Shown: positions 1-20,104 of the stretch, piece by piece
Numbering within the stretch: the first letter of the stretch is position 1
Layout: every line of letters begins with the position of its first letter
Source: Gorsachius magnificus
Taxonomy: Eukaryota; Chordata; Aves; Pelecaniformes; Ardeidae
NCBI GenBank assembly: GCA_034008185.1
Contig: CM067109.1
Coordinates: forward strand, 806,001-870,000
DNA: 64,000 bases
Direction: 5' to 3'
The notes under the pieces: model-generated
The model's database searches: none
What the model was told of the DNA's origin: nothing
Seen by the model: only the letters and a program-made list of their open reading frames with translations
Program-made: the position numbers and the translations under genes

Positions 1-6145
<6,145 letters not shown>

Positions 6146-9100
6146 TTAATCAAGATAATAAACATTACGTCTCGGCAGGTTTGCCATTCCCACGCTTCGC
6201 ACCTTCTTATCCCCACAAAAACTTACAGAAGTAGTCTGAAGTGATGTTATACGCGTTATACAAAAGCAGCATAGTCACTCCATATGCCATTCTTCAAATA
6301 AAACACAGTGTATAGACACCTCTTCCCTCATCAGGGAAGGCATTCATCTTCATACACGGATTAAAAAACATTCTTTAAACAGTCACTTGAAAAATACGGT
6401 CCACTGCAGTAGTATTATACCATTGCAATTTTGATTGCTTGCACATTTTGCAAAAGATAAATTTCCAAGTGGCATTTCCCTACACACACAGGTACCCAGT
6501 AGCATTTCCCTAGGCACAGAGGTAGTACTTTTGCCAAAATCGTTCTTTTTACACCAATTCCGAATGCTTTAAGTCGCAGGGCTGCAGCAGCTATCATTGC
6601 CTGACAGCAGAGTTCATCCCCATTTGCAACAAGCTTTCATCAAAAATAGGCTCCGGAGCTTTCTACAGATGACCACGTACTTTTCAAAAACACCACTCTG
6701 TTAGCACAGCGTCACGTGGACACAGCTTTTCAAATTTATATTTGTGCTGGAGGATCTGGTATCCTGCCTTTGGTGAAATCAGAGGTGGAAAACATTTTCA
6801 AGGTTAATACCATCCCTTAATTCATACTCTGACGGTTCATTCCCCCTCGCACACACAGCTACAGAGGCTAACTAAACAAATAAAAGCTAATTGAAAATAG
6901 AAATAGCCTAATTAAAAGATGTACGTTAGTTCTGAGCCTTTCATTCTGGTTCCTAAGCCTGAGCGGCAGATGCTGTCAAAGCGTCACCTCCCCAGCCCTG
7001 GTGCAGAAGCCAAGCTGTACCTTGCAGCCTGCCGCCCTGGGCAGGAGACCCCCCCCTCCCCGCAAGCAAAGGCCACTTGCATGGGGCGACAGGGGAAAAG
7101 GAATAGGATGGGCAATATCGACGGATGTGCTCTTCAGGGGAAAAATTCTTACCAGTGTTCACCATACAGACTGGATTCTGGCCACTACCCAACAAGAGAG
7201 ATGCAGCGCCATCTTCATGCCAGCATTTAATATATTGAAATATACTGACACAAGCAAAACGGAGAAATTTTTTATCTGTCACAAAGCCAAAATCTCCTTG
7301 GTGACTGGGAAATAGGGAACAACAAAGGTGTCTGAATGGTTCAGAGAGAATGAAAACATCACAGAAACTCAAGTTGTAGTAATAAAAACCAGTTAGGAGG
7401 ATCAGCACAAGATTTAACACCAAAACAAACCACTGTTTTGGTTAGCAACATTCTGAGCTTGCCAGCCCTTAGATGCTTTGATAACGTACGATCCCCAAAC
7501 CTGAGTTTGCTCGGGCTGAGCTTGCCCAGGCTGAGCCTGCCCAGGTGCTGCCAGTCCCCGGGCAGGGGCCGAGGCCAGCGGCAGCTCCGGGGGCGGCCAG
7601 GCTCCCTCCCTGGGCTGCCAACCCCGGCAAGTCCACGTTCAGGGAAGGCAAACTGCAAATGCCAGACTTGCTTTTGCTTTCCAGGTAACCGACTAAGCTC
7701 ATGACTGCTTTGGGTATACTTTTCAGGTATATTCTGCATTTAATAAATAAAAGTGCTGGGATTTAAGTTACGCTTTGATTGTGCTAATGATAAGTTTACC
7801 TAAGACATACGTAAGATCCATCCCAGTTAACTATGACTTGGAAACAACTGAAAAATTGTCTGTGTAACCATCAAGCAGAGAAAATATATCAAGAATGACC
7901 GACGTTTTCTTATCCGTCTCTTATTCTGGCTTCAGAGTTGTCGGAGTTACTCTGCTCCCCTGCGGTAAAACTTTGAGTTATGGAAAGTTATTGCTTGGAG
8001 CATTTTGTGATAAATGAATGGCTGAAACAGTAAATAAAGAAACAAATGGGCTTTATGTACTATCGCGGGGAGGTTTATGTTCTGAACTTACCACAGCTCC
8101 AACCAGGGCAGAATTTCTGATTTAGGAGAGCCTAAACCCATCACACACAGGCAGAATTCACCAAAGTAGTATTTTAAAATGTGTATTTTCCTGTCTTTCT
8201 ACAGATACACACGTATTCTTCTTGCTTGACCGATCCAGCAATACTCGCATGTGCTCACAGATATGTAAACCCATTTTACAGCACTTCAGAAGAGGGGAAA
8301 AAATTCTGAATGATGACAGAGGAAACATAAGAGTCATGCTGAACCTAAGCGAGGTTCACGACAGCTCCACTGCCCCACTGGGATAACCACAGCTTCCCGG
8401 TGTCCCCGCAATACACTGAGTCCCAGGCCACCGCCAAGTGCCACAAAGTGACCCCCTACCCTTTCTTCAAAGGGAGCACCAGATTTCCACAGAAGCTGTG
8501 GGAACTGAATTCAATGATCTTCAGTTCCGCTGAAAGCGATCACGCAAGGTCCAGCGTCTCCCCTTTGAGACCAGCTGAGATTTGCTATAGGAAGAGAGGC
8601 AGCTACGGCGCTCTCACTGGTGCCAGCCAGAACTTGGCCTTTTGATCTTACATTGCCCTGGCCCTTCCCAGCAGGGACTCCTGCACTTAAACCAGTGCTT
8701 TCTGCATCAAAAATACTTCAAAACACTTTTTTAAACTATACTACATGGAGTTGAACATTAATTAATGTAATCTCTCATCTAAAAATGACAGTGCACTTTC
8801 TTCAAGAAAGTAGGTTTTTATTAATTTTGACAAATGCTGCCTTACTCCTAGTGCAAACAACTGCTGCATCCCGAGAAATCGAACATGATAATGGACATGG
8901 AAAAATGGGGGCAGGGAAGGCAGCAGGAGCAGACTAATGAATAGCTAAGTATTACAAACTGCACACCGGCTTACGGGGCCAGCCGGACCTACCAAGCTGC
9001 AAACTTCTGAGAAGCGAGAGACACGCATTACGGATTTTCACAAAATCCATATCCTAAACCCCAGTAATATCAGTTACGATGGAGCGCCATCTTTTGCCAA

Positions 9101-9182
9101 CTCATTTCTTGCATCCCACTGGACTGTGTTTATTAAGAACTATTTATTTTAATAAGAGCTATTATTTAATAAACAAGTATAA

Positions 9183-9630
9183 ATCATAGAATCACAGAAT
9201 GGGTTGGGTGGGAAGGGACCCCCAGAGGTCCCCCAGCCCAACCCCCCTGCAGGAGCAGGGACACCTTGAACCACATCAGGTTGCTCACAGCCCCGGCCAA
9301 CCTGGCCTGGAATGGTCCCAGGGATGGGGCCTCCACCCCCTCTCTGGGCAACCCCTGACAGGGTTTCACCACCCTCAGTGTCAAGAATTTCCTCCTTAGA
9401 TCCAGTCTAAACCTCCCCTGCTTCAGTTTCAAGCCATCCCCCCTTGTCCTGTCCCAGCTGGCCCTGCTAAAAAGCTTGTCCCCCCCTTTCCTCTGGGCCC
9501 CCTTGAAGCCCTGAGCGGCCGCACTCAGCTCTGCCCGCAGCCTCCTCTGCTCCAGGCTGAACACCCCCAACTCTCCCAGCCTGGCCTCAGAGCAGAGGGG
9601 CTCCAGCCCTCGGAGCATTTTAGTAGCCAA
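9183..9630 (-). mobile_element. CR1 LINE fragment with reverse transcriptase C-terminus
   Basis: The left end carries the tail complement atcatagaatcacagaat. The minus strand reads LGELGVFSLEQRRLRAEL and then DRTRGDGLKLKQGRFRLDLR, which is the conserved C-terminal end of CR1 ORF2. It is 5'-truncated. Confidence 0.95.
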
Positions 9631-12600
9631 CAACCAAGCATTTAATCTACTGCAACACCCTACAAGCCACACTGCCACCAGCCGCTGTAAAACATGCCTG
9701 TAAATGCAGTGTTAATGGTTACACAATGCCGGATCAATTGTTCTGTCTGGATGATCGCAATACAGAACCATAAAATAATTAAAAAAAGAACCTTAAAGAA
9801 CAGGGTGAGCGTACTAAAGAGCTACAATTCTAAAGATACTTGGTTTACGGTGAAATAATCAGAGTAGTGAAAAACAGAAATAAAGAGTCCAGATGCAATA
9901 CAAAAAAAATGCAATTGTAAACAACAACCACCACCACCCCCAAACACAAACAAAAATACCCATTCAACTCTTTTACCACCTGATTTTTGTAATGAAATGA
10001 AAATGAGGATATGTTGGGAAAGGCAGGGAGAGATGGGAATGTCTTTGCTTTTAATACATTAAGGCACGTGAACGCCAATCAAGGCACAACATTCTTTCCA
10101 AAGCGTTCTTCCCTCGCTGCCTGCAGAAAGCTCCCTTCAGCAGCCCCACCACCGCAGACTACAAATGCAAAACCGCGTCCCAGAAATGTAAAACTGGGCC
10201 CAAATGAATCCCGAAAGCTGCCAGAGCTGCCGCCCCGGCAGGTAACGCACGGAGCAGCCCTCTCGCCCCCAGCCAGGAGACACACGGCTTTAGCAGGGAT
10301 CTCAAGCACTTGTGACCATGCTTCCTCCACGGCTCCTCTTCCTGACAGTAAACGACAGTTTATCAGCTACCAACTGAATTCTCACAGTTAAGCAAGCAAC
10401 GCGTCAATAATCTCAGAGCTGAAAAGTCTAGGAGTAAAAATGCTGATGAGGAAGATGAAAATCTCTCCCCATTCCTTTCCCTTGCTCAGGGACCGGGTCA
10501 CGGTACTTCCATGTCACCTGGTGGCTTCAGCGATGCAAACGGCTGCGCTTTCGCATAAATACAGAAGCTCCCCTACCAGGGCACAAAATTGTTCCTTGAA
10601 ATGCCACAGTCTGTTTAATGCTCTGGCAAACTACTTACAGACACTTTAAAGTCAGCGACACTATAAGTAGATACTTAAACTGCATTTTCAAAAGGAACGC
10701 ATCAGATACTACAACATACAAAAGTATTAGCACATATAAGCCACCTAAAGTATTTTATGTTTTCCATGCAGAAAAATGTGAGAGAAAGCACTGAAAACAT
10801 TAACAGCAAAATACTTTCTAAAGGCATACAGATATTCACATTTCAAACTTTTATCTAAGAGAAACAGAATTCTTAAACTATTTAACATCAACCCTTGGCA
10901 GAGAGAGCAAAAAGAAAAACTACCTCTTTCCTTCTAGTTTTTTATTATGGTACCGCAACACCTTCATTAAAAACTTCATTTTCAGAAAATACCACAAGCT
11001 CATTTTAACAGCGGAAGAATTTGGTCTGCAAAGACCGACCCTTCTCTATCGTTGGCGAGCACCAACTACGTCCCCTGCAAAACCCCAAACTCACTTATTG
11101 TCTGTAAACAATCAATAATTTTTTACATCAATGATGACAAACTGCAGCAGCAAATAAACACTGGACCATTGACAAATGGTCAAAAAGCATGCAGTGGGTC
11201 ATTACAAATGAATTCCCGCATTCTGGTTATTCATACCTCTCAAGAATTTTTGCGGAAAAGGGAACTGGAACTTTGAAGAGGAACAGGGAGGCATCACACT
11301 GATTAGAATCCTTCCTACTTGATAGCCCTCTGTCTTCACAGGGATTGGGACGTTTTCCTCTATCACTTCCACAAGTGCCAGAATCCCAGTTTCCTTCCCC
11401 CAACCACCCAATAAAAGGATGAGTTTGCGTTACGGCACGTGCATAGGGGGGTGGGGGTGTGTATATACCTGTATAAAAGCACACCTGTACTTGTTCTGCT
11501 TCACCTTCCCATTACCTCTCTGAGACAAGGACACAGACGCAGGGATGGGGGAGAAGACCTTCCCGAAAAGGCTTGACGAAAGCAGACGCGCTCTTTTTTG
11601 TCCTCTGCCCCACAACAAAGATCCTTCCTCTCCCTCATATTTGCTTTTTCACAGGGCGAGAGTTGCAACGCGAGTCACAGCTCCGCTGTCTTTGGCGGTG
11701 CCGTAGGAAGTTCCTCCCGCTCACCTTTTTGGAGTCACCAAGCCCCTCTTCTTCAGTCCCTTTCCACAACCCTGCTAGGTGCCACTTCGTATCCCTGACC
11801 CATACGGTCTCTGATGTTCCTTCTAACGCCGGCTCTTGCGCCCCTCGCCTACAGCAGATAACGCTGCTTCCACCCCAAGCTGCCATCTCTGAGGAGGTAC
11901 CAGAACGGTCCAGAGCAGCGGGGCACGTTTCGCCAGACACGACGGCTAGAAAACTGAAAAATAAATAAAGACGTGCTTCTTTTTTTCATTCAAACTGGGG
12001 TATCTTAGATCTCCATTTCTCTACGGCTGTACCTTCACCTGACTGCAGACACAGAGGCTGAGCCGCCCGTGCAGCCCTCCACCAGATCACCCCAACGCCT
12101 TCCTTCTGCTGGGCAGCCCCAGACTCTTTTTCCAAAATAATTAAAACTAATATGCCAACCTGGTAGAACAGTCAAGTGACTCCTTGGACTGCACTGTTCA
12201 GAGGCTGCTATTTAGGCAAATGTCATACTCTGGGATAAATTCGTGTTTGTGTAAAGCTATTAAACTGATTTTTTAACGTATTAAATACTGAATCAAAGAC
12301 TCACATACATTTTTATCAAGCCATAGTCCTCTAAAGGCTAACTAGCACCTTCAGGACTAGTAAGCTGTGGTACACCATTCCCAGCTAACTCATTAAACCG
12401 ACATACAATCAGAAAACGTAACAGTAATTTCAAATCCAAGTTTGATGATGGAGGTACAAGGCAGAGGCACAGAAAGTGCTCAAGTCCAGAGGAGTGTGCT
12501 GGTCAATGTAACCCAGGGCACGACCGGGTAGGACAGCCGCAGGTGTAAAGCCAAGGGTCAGGAGCATGGTCACAGCTCCATAACAACTCTTTCTATAACA

Positions 12601-14979
12601 GACTGAAGGTGGAGTCAGGTCATTTTTCTGCTCCTCTGCCTCATCTGTCACATAAAACAAACCTACCATGCAGCAACTCAGAGCAATACCCGAACAAAAC
12701 CATTCTGCAGACAGACCACAGCAGGACTCAAAGCCTTTATCACATGGGTTATTACCTTCCGCCATAACTCACCCGTGGGAACCAATTCCAGTATTTTAAA
12801 ACATTATTAGCATTCCTGGTTTTTGCATACGCTTTTATCTTTCCAAGGGACAGCAACAGACTGGTACAAAAAAAAAAATCCACAAGCCTTCCTCCACCTG
12901 TATACAAACCGTTCCTGAACAAGGAACATTTTATTTGTAGTTTCTTCAAGTTTTCCCACAGCTTTCAGTCATGACGGGAGGCCTTGAGACTCCATTAAAC
13001 TTCGTAAGCCTCAAGTTATTTACCCTGAAAAAGCATCCGTAATAAGGATTTTTACAGACAGAAAAAGCACCCAAACAAAATTAATTTATGGTAGGAAGCC
13101 CAGCAGCTACTTTTGCCCGCTGCCTTGCCTCGGGACAATAAAACCAGTTTCCTTTCATGCCTGTCACTAGCAAGTGGCTGTAATTCCCTGTGTGCAGAGG
13201 AACAGTAGTGGCCAGCACCGCATCGGATGCCCACGTAGACTTCCTTGCCCTCACACGCTCCAGTGGGTAGATCTCTGAGGAAAGGTTTAAGGAGAAGCAG
13301 GGGTAATGATGTTGCAGACTGCGCAGGTAGAAAACAAAGCTAAAGGGGAGGAAGGAAGACCAGAACACGGGATGGGAGATGTCTCCAGGCAAGAGAACCA
13401 GAAGGTACGATGAACATCGTCCTTCGGTACAAGGAAACACGCTGCCCAACTCCTTTGACCTGCTGATGGCTTTCAAAGCACAGACGAGGCAGAGAGAAGC
13501 ACACAAATTCTTCACCCTCTTGGAGCGCTCAGTCCTAACAGCTCACACACGTAACTTTAAAGCATCGGAAATATTGCTACAACAGCGAAACCAGGAGAGC
13601 AGCCTCAGTTCTGTCACCAAAAAGAAACTCGGGTTAGGTTTAGCCTACGTGCACAAACACTAATCCGCCACGCGTGACCCTGCTGGAAGTCACGGCTACC
13701 TGGGCGCTTTCGGAAGCTCTGCGCGCCCCCGCGCTAGGGACGGCTCTGCCCTGGAGCGAACCACAGTGGGATCTCCCAAATGGAGGCAGAGAGTGCCAGC
13801 CGCACGCAGACCCAGGCTCGTGGAATGCTTCCGTACTTTCGTGCCCCGTTATAGCGCCCTGTGCCGCGCTCGCACCCGCTTCCGCGGGGAGACGGATCCA
13901 GGGACACCAGGCGCGTGGGAAGGATACGAGGCAGGCCAGGCAAAAGGACCGCTTCTTTGGGGCAAGTAGTAAAAAGACAAATAAATCTACCTTTGTCTTA
14001 ACAGCACACAGCAAGAGGCAAGAAAACCTCTTTCCAAGCACATTTATTTCCATTAAAGCACACGTATATAAAGAATTAATCTTAGGATATGTGTGGATAT
14101 TAAAAGCACCTGCCAAAAAATACATTTATGAAAGGACTGTTTCTTTGTCATATATGCTCTCGGTGGCTCCAAAGCGAGCCGTTAAAGGCTGCCAAATGAA
14201 CATCTGCTTTTAAATAAACGTAACTGTGCTTACGTTCAAACAAAGCAACTCGGAAAGGTTAAGAATAAATCGCTCCTTTCCCTATCAATGTTTACCACAT
14301 GTTAATGTAATTTTTCTGTATTTTCAGCAGAATTTAAATGATGTTATTATTCAGATTTGCCACCAGTAAGTGCAGAGATGGCTGCCATCCATGACATCAG
14401 TGGCTTCGAAGGGGATTGCATATTTTCCAATGAACAACAATTTTAATGCCTAATATTTTTCACGCATACAGACTCTCCCATTCAAAGACATTCGTTAAGC
14501 ATTGTAACACCCCTCCTAAAACCATTTGCAGAGAGACAATCACACATTATGGTAAAGGCTCATTTCTGTTACACCCCAGCTTCCATTTGAATAATCCAAT
14601 GCATTTTATAAAAATCTGACGCTTTAAAATTTCATTACAAACGACCTTTCCCATTTAATACTTGGGAATGGAGAAAAAGGATTAATGAGGTAGGGAGAAG
14701 GAAATGAAGTACTTTACCCAGAGTTACAGAGATCTTTCAGAACCCGCACAATTAGACCATCGCACCTCTCTTTAGATAGACGGTGAATAAACAAACAGTT
14801 CTGTTATTAAATACCAATGGCCAGTGAAGTTTGCTAGGTCAATGAGATTCCGCTTGTTTCTGGAGGTCTGTCAGTAATTTTCAGAGTCTTTTGGAATTAG
14901 CTTTGACTCTCTACAACGGGGATCAAATGCAAAATACTTTTGCTTTCTTAAGCTACCGTTGCTCTAACACACTGAGTCT

Positions 14980-15150
14980 GAACCACGGAACAGCTGAGGT
15001 TGGCAGGCCCCCTGCAAAGGCCAGGCCAGCAGCAGCAGGTCGCCCCGGACGGCGTCCAGCCGGGTTCTGGTTACCTCCAAGGACGGAGACTCCTCAACCT
15101 CACCCTGGGCAACCTGTCCCGAGGCTCAGCTACCCTCCAGCCGGGCTTCA
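14980..15150 (-). mobile_element. CR1 LINE fragment, diverged
   Basis: The segment reads like an old CR1 3' region in reverse: ggaacagctgaggttggcag, then a tccaaggacggagactcctc segment and ctgggcaacctgtcc. The tail is lost. Confidence 0.75.
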
Positions 15151-15449
15151 TGCTGGCAGCGGCAACCCTTTGGGCCCGACCATTCCGTGGGTTTTCAATC
15201 CACTCCGCTGGCCGCTTACCCAGGCCCGCACGCCATCAGCTTGTCTGCAAGTGTCCTGCGGGGAACGGCGGCGAAGCCCTACAACAGCCGAGATAACCAA
15301 CACTTGCTGCTCTCCCCCTCGCCCGAGGGAGCTATCACAGTGGTGACACACACCTGGCCCTTCGTAAACCCACACCAGCCAAGAGGTCTGAGAAAGCTTT
15401 CAGAAAGGTAATCCTTTCTCAGCAAATAAATCCCCGATTTTGATTTTTA

Positions 15450-15471
15450 TTTTTTTTTTTTTTTTTTTTTT
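15450..15471 (+). repeat. T22 homopolymer
   Basis: An uninterrupted run of T in the presumed WDR7 first intron. No retrocopy is recognised beside it. Confidence 0.9.
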
Positions 15472-17651
15472 AGCTAAAAGAAATGTTGGACCATATCTGC
15501 AGGATACAAAATACTAGAAAACAGCCCAACAGGTCAGGTCTTACGCTCTGACACACGTAGCAAATCATTTCAACTTGCATCTGAAAAGCACCCAATACAA
15601 GACTTGGAGAACGATAACTGTACCTTTATGCTTTATCCAGTTAATAGCACACCTTCTGGATTTGCAACTACAGTGAGATTATTGCAACACTATGCAAAAA
15701 ACCTTATAAAAATAAGTATTTTTTAAAAGTGTAATTTTTCACTAAGAGAATATTAAAAGAGGTGAAGAATGCAATCAATTTTATCAGCTGTACAATCAAG
15801 AAACAATCTGTCCATAACGACAGCAAAGTCAGAAAGCTGTCGTACTAAAAGGATAGGTAAACCAGGCGTTGTAATGCCACCCCCACGGCCATGGACACGC
15901 AGGCACACAAAAATACAGGCACAAAATGGGATAGCAGCTGCGGAGCCAAACTGGCAACCACGCTCGTTTTGGTACTCAACGTTACTTGTCTCACTACACA
16001 CACAAGACCCCCAACAGCAGCTATCAGGAGAGCTGATCACCCCCCCGTAACCAAGAGGCACAAGGGCTTTTCAAAGGCCCCGGTTTCGTAAACACAGCAC
16101 ACTTTAATTTTACCAGTGTGAACATTCAGGCTGACCTCGCTAACCCTGCTCGTTAAGGCAGAGCTAAGCGTACCTGCAGGAGAACACTAACCTACTTGGT
16201 CAAAACTGTCAGGTGACATCAAAGTTTATGAGAAGTGAAAAGGTGATTTCAATCCAGGTAATAGTAACAAACCAGAATGCCATTCTCATTATGCTGATCA
16301 AGATTAAAAAAATTAATGGCACCTGGCCTTCTTTTATCCCCACCTACTTTATTCATTCAAAACTCATCAAGTTCTCTTTGCTTTTTCCCCTTAAACCAGG
16401 AGCTTCCTCATAACATCGTGCAGCCAGTACCTCTATGTCCCCCGAAGTGAATTTATCTGTAAGGGCTATCTCCAAACCGCAAGGCCACATCACATAACAC
16501 ATCTGCATTTCAAGCACCCTCCGACAGTCCTTGTCACGGGGCTCTGTGTCCTGAATTGACGTATCACAATAATCTAAATAAAAAAAGATCGTGTTGCTGT
16601 CAGGCCTTCCCGATCCACTCAAGATGAAAAATAAACTCAACAAATACAAACTCGTCTTCCAAAATAGAAATTGAAAAGTAACGCAAGCTCTTCCTTCCTT
16701 TTTAGGTGGCAGTAACAAGCCAATGACAGATTATTGCTCGCCCCTTGCCCCAGCTGAGGGAATGACTGCAAGAGTCTGATTTAAAAGCATTTAACAATGT
16801 GAAGTAAGACTGGTTATCCCCCCCATACCACTCCCTCTATGTGTAGAAGGTTATAAAACAAAAAGGAAAATGAAACAACAATTTGGGACCCCGAATCCTT
16901 CCTGACAGTTAAAAGACTCCTTTGAAAGCCATTTGCAGGTTTGCTGGCACTCGGGTGGATGACACATTAAACCCGCATACGTTCTTCCCCTTTAAACCCG
17001 TCAGGATCACACGAAGGGCAGTTACCCAAAGCGGCTGCAAGGTAAACCCCAAACCGCATCCCGATAGCCCCAAGAGCACCGCGGCTGTCACGGGAGGAGG
17101 CCGGAGGGGCCGCGATGGAACGCCAAGCCGCCGCGGAGGCTCAGGGCCCGGCTGGCTCGGAACGGGGGGCGGCTGCCCCGGGAGCTCCGCGCTACCGGGG
17201 GAAGAGCTCCCCCGCCCCGGGGCCGCCGGTCGCTGCCGCCCGCCCGCCCCCGGCCCACGGCGCCCGGCCCCGCTGGCCGAGCCCTGCGGAGAGGCCCTCG
17301 AGCCCCCCGCCACGGGGCAGGTGCCGCCGCCGCCCCCTCCCACACAACATGGCGGCCCGCCCCGCCGCACGGGGGGGGCCCAGGGCCGCCGCCAGCCTGC
17401 CGGGGGCCGGGGCAGCGCGGGGGCCGGCAGCCAGCCCCGCCGGGCCCGCCCCCGCGGGACAGTGCCCTGTGGGGCCGGCCGGGCCGGCCCGGGGGGCGGT
17501 GGGGAGGCTCCCCGGGCGCCGCGCCCCCGCCGCGCTTCTCCGCCCGCGCCCGGTGCGGCGACCAGCTGACACCGCCGGCTGCCGCGGCTCCTACCGCCAC
17601 TGTCGCAAAGCCCCCGGCCGTCGTGACTGACGGCAGGCAGAGGCAGCCGCC

Positions 17652-17665
17652 GTCGCCATGGAAAC
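17652..17665. promoter_or_regulatory. RFX X-box-like motif
   Basis: The palindromic half sites GTCGCC and GGAAAC are separated by AT, close to the X-box consensus bound by RFX factors. It lies inside the CpG island. The functional role is inferred from the motif only. Confidence 0.4.
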
Positions 17666-17689
17666 CGCGCGGCGGCGCAGCGCCGCTCA

Positions 17690-17705
17690 GGGGGGGGGGG
17701 GGGGG
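17690..17705 (+). repeat. G16 homopolymer
   Basis: Sixteen G in a row inside the CpG island, just downstream of the X-box-like motif. Such tracts are prone to length error and can form quadruplex structures. Confidence 0.9.
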
Positions 17706-17760
17706 CACGACACCCCCAGAGGGAGCCCCGGCGGGCGGGCCCGGCGGGGGGGCGGCCGCG

Positions 17761-17828
17761 GCCGGGCCAGGGGAGGCGCGGGCGGGCCCGGCGAGCGGGG
17801 CCGGGGCCGGGCCAGGGGAGGCGCGGGC
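17761..17828. repeat. 23-bp direct duplication in the CpG island
   Basis: The same 23 bases occur at 17761-17783 and 17806-17828, 45 bp apart. The copies are identical and consist of GC-box-like sequence around gccaggggaggcgcggg. Confidence 0.85.
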
Positions 17829-18060
17829 AGCGGCGCTCGCCGGCCCCAGCCCGCGGCAGTTGCGGGCAGCGCAGGGGAAGGCCGGCGCGGCCCCTCGGCT
17901 GGGCTGTCGCGGGGGGCGGACCCGGGGGCCCCCGGCGTTCAGCGGTTCCGGCGCTCATTAGCGTAAACGGCGGCAGCTGTGAGGCAGCGCGGTGGGGAGG
18001 AGAGAGCTGGAGCCCGGGCAACAGCCGGTGCGGGCTGCACGGGGCGCGGAGCGTGAGTTG

Positions 18061-20050
18061 TCGGTAATGACATTGCGAAACGGGCAGGGAGAGCTCTGGG
18101 CTTAGCTTCTATCTTATCTTGGAACGTGGATCATACAAACATTTCACTCCTCTCCTCATTTCTGTCCCCTTACTGCTTCTGAGCATTTATGCCTCCTCGT
18201 TTTTTCAGTTACCGCGCTCACTTTGCTTTATAAGAAACCATGGTATTGGGAACCTAAAAAAAATAAAGATGTAATTTCTGTCTGCAAAAGTGTCATCCCC
18301 CGAATGTCACAAAACCTGGTCAATAACAAAACCAGGACAATTTTTAAGTTAGCGCATTCTGGGGAAATTCCTACCCTACACGTTTTCCAGCTTTTCGGTG
18401 AAATAAAGCAGAGATCTCGGAGACCGCCACCTGCATAAGCTGTTTGTTCTCTGGGCCTCATCAGCGGAGCATGCTAAGAAGGTGTCGTGGGTTATCAACT
18501 TTCTTCCTTTGCTTTCTTTGCCACGGAAACAACATTTTTCCTGTCAGCTTTTTGTACGTGTGGATAATTGGTTTTAGTTACATGCACATCATCAAAGATG
18601 CTGATGCTAACGGCAGTTCAGTGGTGGTTTTCTTTTTCCTATCGGCTGTTGAACAGCGTACATCAATACATCACAGCTGTTTAGGAGAGGAAGGGAGAAT
18701 CAGTTCTGCAGTTGAAACTAGAGAGATCATTTTCTCTTGGCCAGAAGTAATTAAAATAGGGAAATTAGCTCACAACTCGCTTTACTATATGTTGGCACAT
18801 AACTCATTACCTATACAGAGACTCTGTATCAGATACCATTCTGTACCACCAGTTCCCTAAAGACAAAGCAGCTCCAAATTTTTAGTGCTGTTGAATTAGG
18901 AAGCGATTTCAGTTCAACTGTGGAATATAAAAGTACGGATAAACATTGTTACTGTGTTGGTGTATTTTTGATGGTGAGAGCAATGCGGAGGTCTGTGGCT
19001 GTAGCTGCGCAGAGATCTGCAGATTACACACAGCCACGTGACTGCTGGCAAGCGAGGACGGGTACCCTGCCATCCAAGAAGAACAGATGCCTGTCTGTAA
19101 CAGCAGCCCATTCAGCATGTGAATTACTTTCAGCTGGGAGAATGGAGATTCTCCAGTTGTCCTACAGTAATAAATTCCTGAAGCCAATGTTGGTCAAAGT
19201 CATGCAGTATTCTAGCACAACAGGAGGAGGCAGTTTTTCTTGCTCTCATGTTTAGAGAGATTGTTTTAAACTAGCTGCTATAAAAGGCTCAAGGATGTTT
19301 TCTGAGTTGCAGAAGGCATTCAGTTTTCTTAAAATAAGGTGCTAATAAAAATGTTAAACGTTTTCATTTTGTTAAATGCTAATTATACTGCTTCTATCTG
19401 TGTTACCAACACACACATTAATGAGAAGGCTCAGGGAGGCGCCTTTACTGAAGGGTGGTCACAGCCTGGGTTGGGTTTCCCAGTAAGGTCCCCATCCTTG
19501 GAGGTGCCTGGGCACGCCCGCAGCAGCCGGGGCAGGAGCAGCCTCCCAGGTGCCTTCCCGCTGCAGCAGTTTCTGGTTCTCCCCTGTTACGGTACACAAC
19601 ACACATTAGCAAGCTTCGGATGCTGCAGATGACCCTGCCAGGGAGGCAGGATGGGGTATTTTGACAACCGAGTGAGCATCTTTGCTGACTTTGCACACCT
19701 GATACTAGCAGTCCGAGAGGCAGCTTCGGCAGCCAGCGTTGCTCCTCTCATCCTCAAAAATCACAGCGGAGCAGGAAGACCTACTTTCCTTTGTTTCAAC
19801 TCTTATTAACAGAAGACTTGCAGGATAAAACACGGCTTACTTTTAATTCCACGGTTCTATCTAGAACTGGTTCTGGCCAACGCCTTGGCCTGGGCGGCGG
19901 AGCAGGAAGGCCATGTGTGGGCTCTCCCCCCCCATTCCTGAGGAGGGATGGTGTCTAGCCCCTTCCCAGCCTGGCCAGGCTCTCTCGCTGCTCCCGGCTG
20001 CGATGTCCAACCTTTATCCCGACGGCAGGGCTAAGTTCCTCCTTCTTTAA
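18061..20050. other. Spacer between the two CpG islands
   Basis: This stretch has moderate GC and no exon that I can support. Frames such as those at 18444-18860 have no recognisable motif. It separates the presumed WDR7 and TXNL1 promoters. Confidence 0.6.
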
Positions 20051-20104
20051 CGGTTGGAGTTGATCTTAAAGGTCTTTTACCAACCTAAACGAGCCTATGA
20101 CTCT
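20051..20104 (+). mobile_element. CR1 LINE 3' end scrap
   Basis: It reads cggttggagttgatcttaaa and continues to a degenerate tail (gcctatgactct), matching the last about 55 bases of CR1. It lies directly against the TXNL1 promoter island. Confidence 0.75.

Larger units (their letters stand above)
17050..18060 (-). promoter_or_regulatory. WDR7: CpG island, probable WDR7 promoter and first exon
   Basis: This is about 1 kb of very GC-rich sequence dense in CpG, with several GC boxes, a YY1-like ACATGGCGGC at about 17348-17357 and an RFX X-box-like GTCGCCATGGAAAC at 17652-17665. No TATA box stands out. Its position upstream of the WDR7 exons and the lack of any other gene suggest it is the WDR7 promoter. 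A bidirectional role with TXNL1 is possible. Long open frames here on both strands are GC artefacts rich in P, R, A and G. Confidence 0.6.

Noticed and set aside
12430..12765. 111-codon minus frame starting MAEGNN
   Set aside because: It has an ATG and a cysteine-rich peptide but no recognised motif and no exon context; most likely chance.
16909..18021. 370-codon minus-strand open frame in the CpG island, with overlapping frames on plus
   Set aside because: All phases are open because of extreme GC. The peptides are P, R, A and G rich with no motif, and the region is better explained as promoter DNA.
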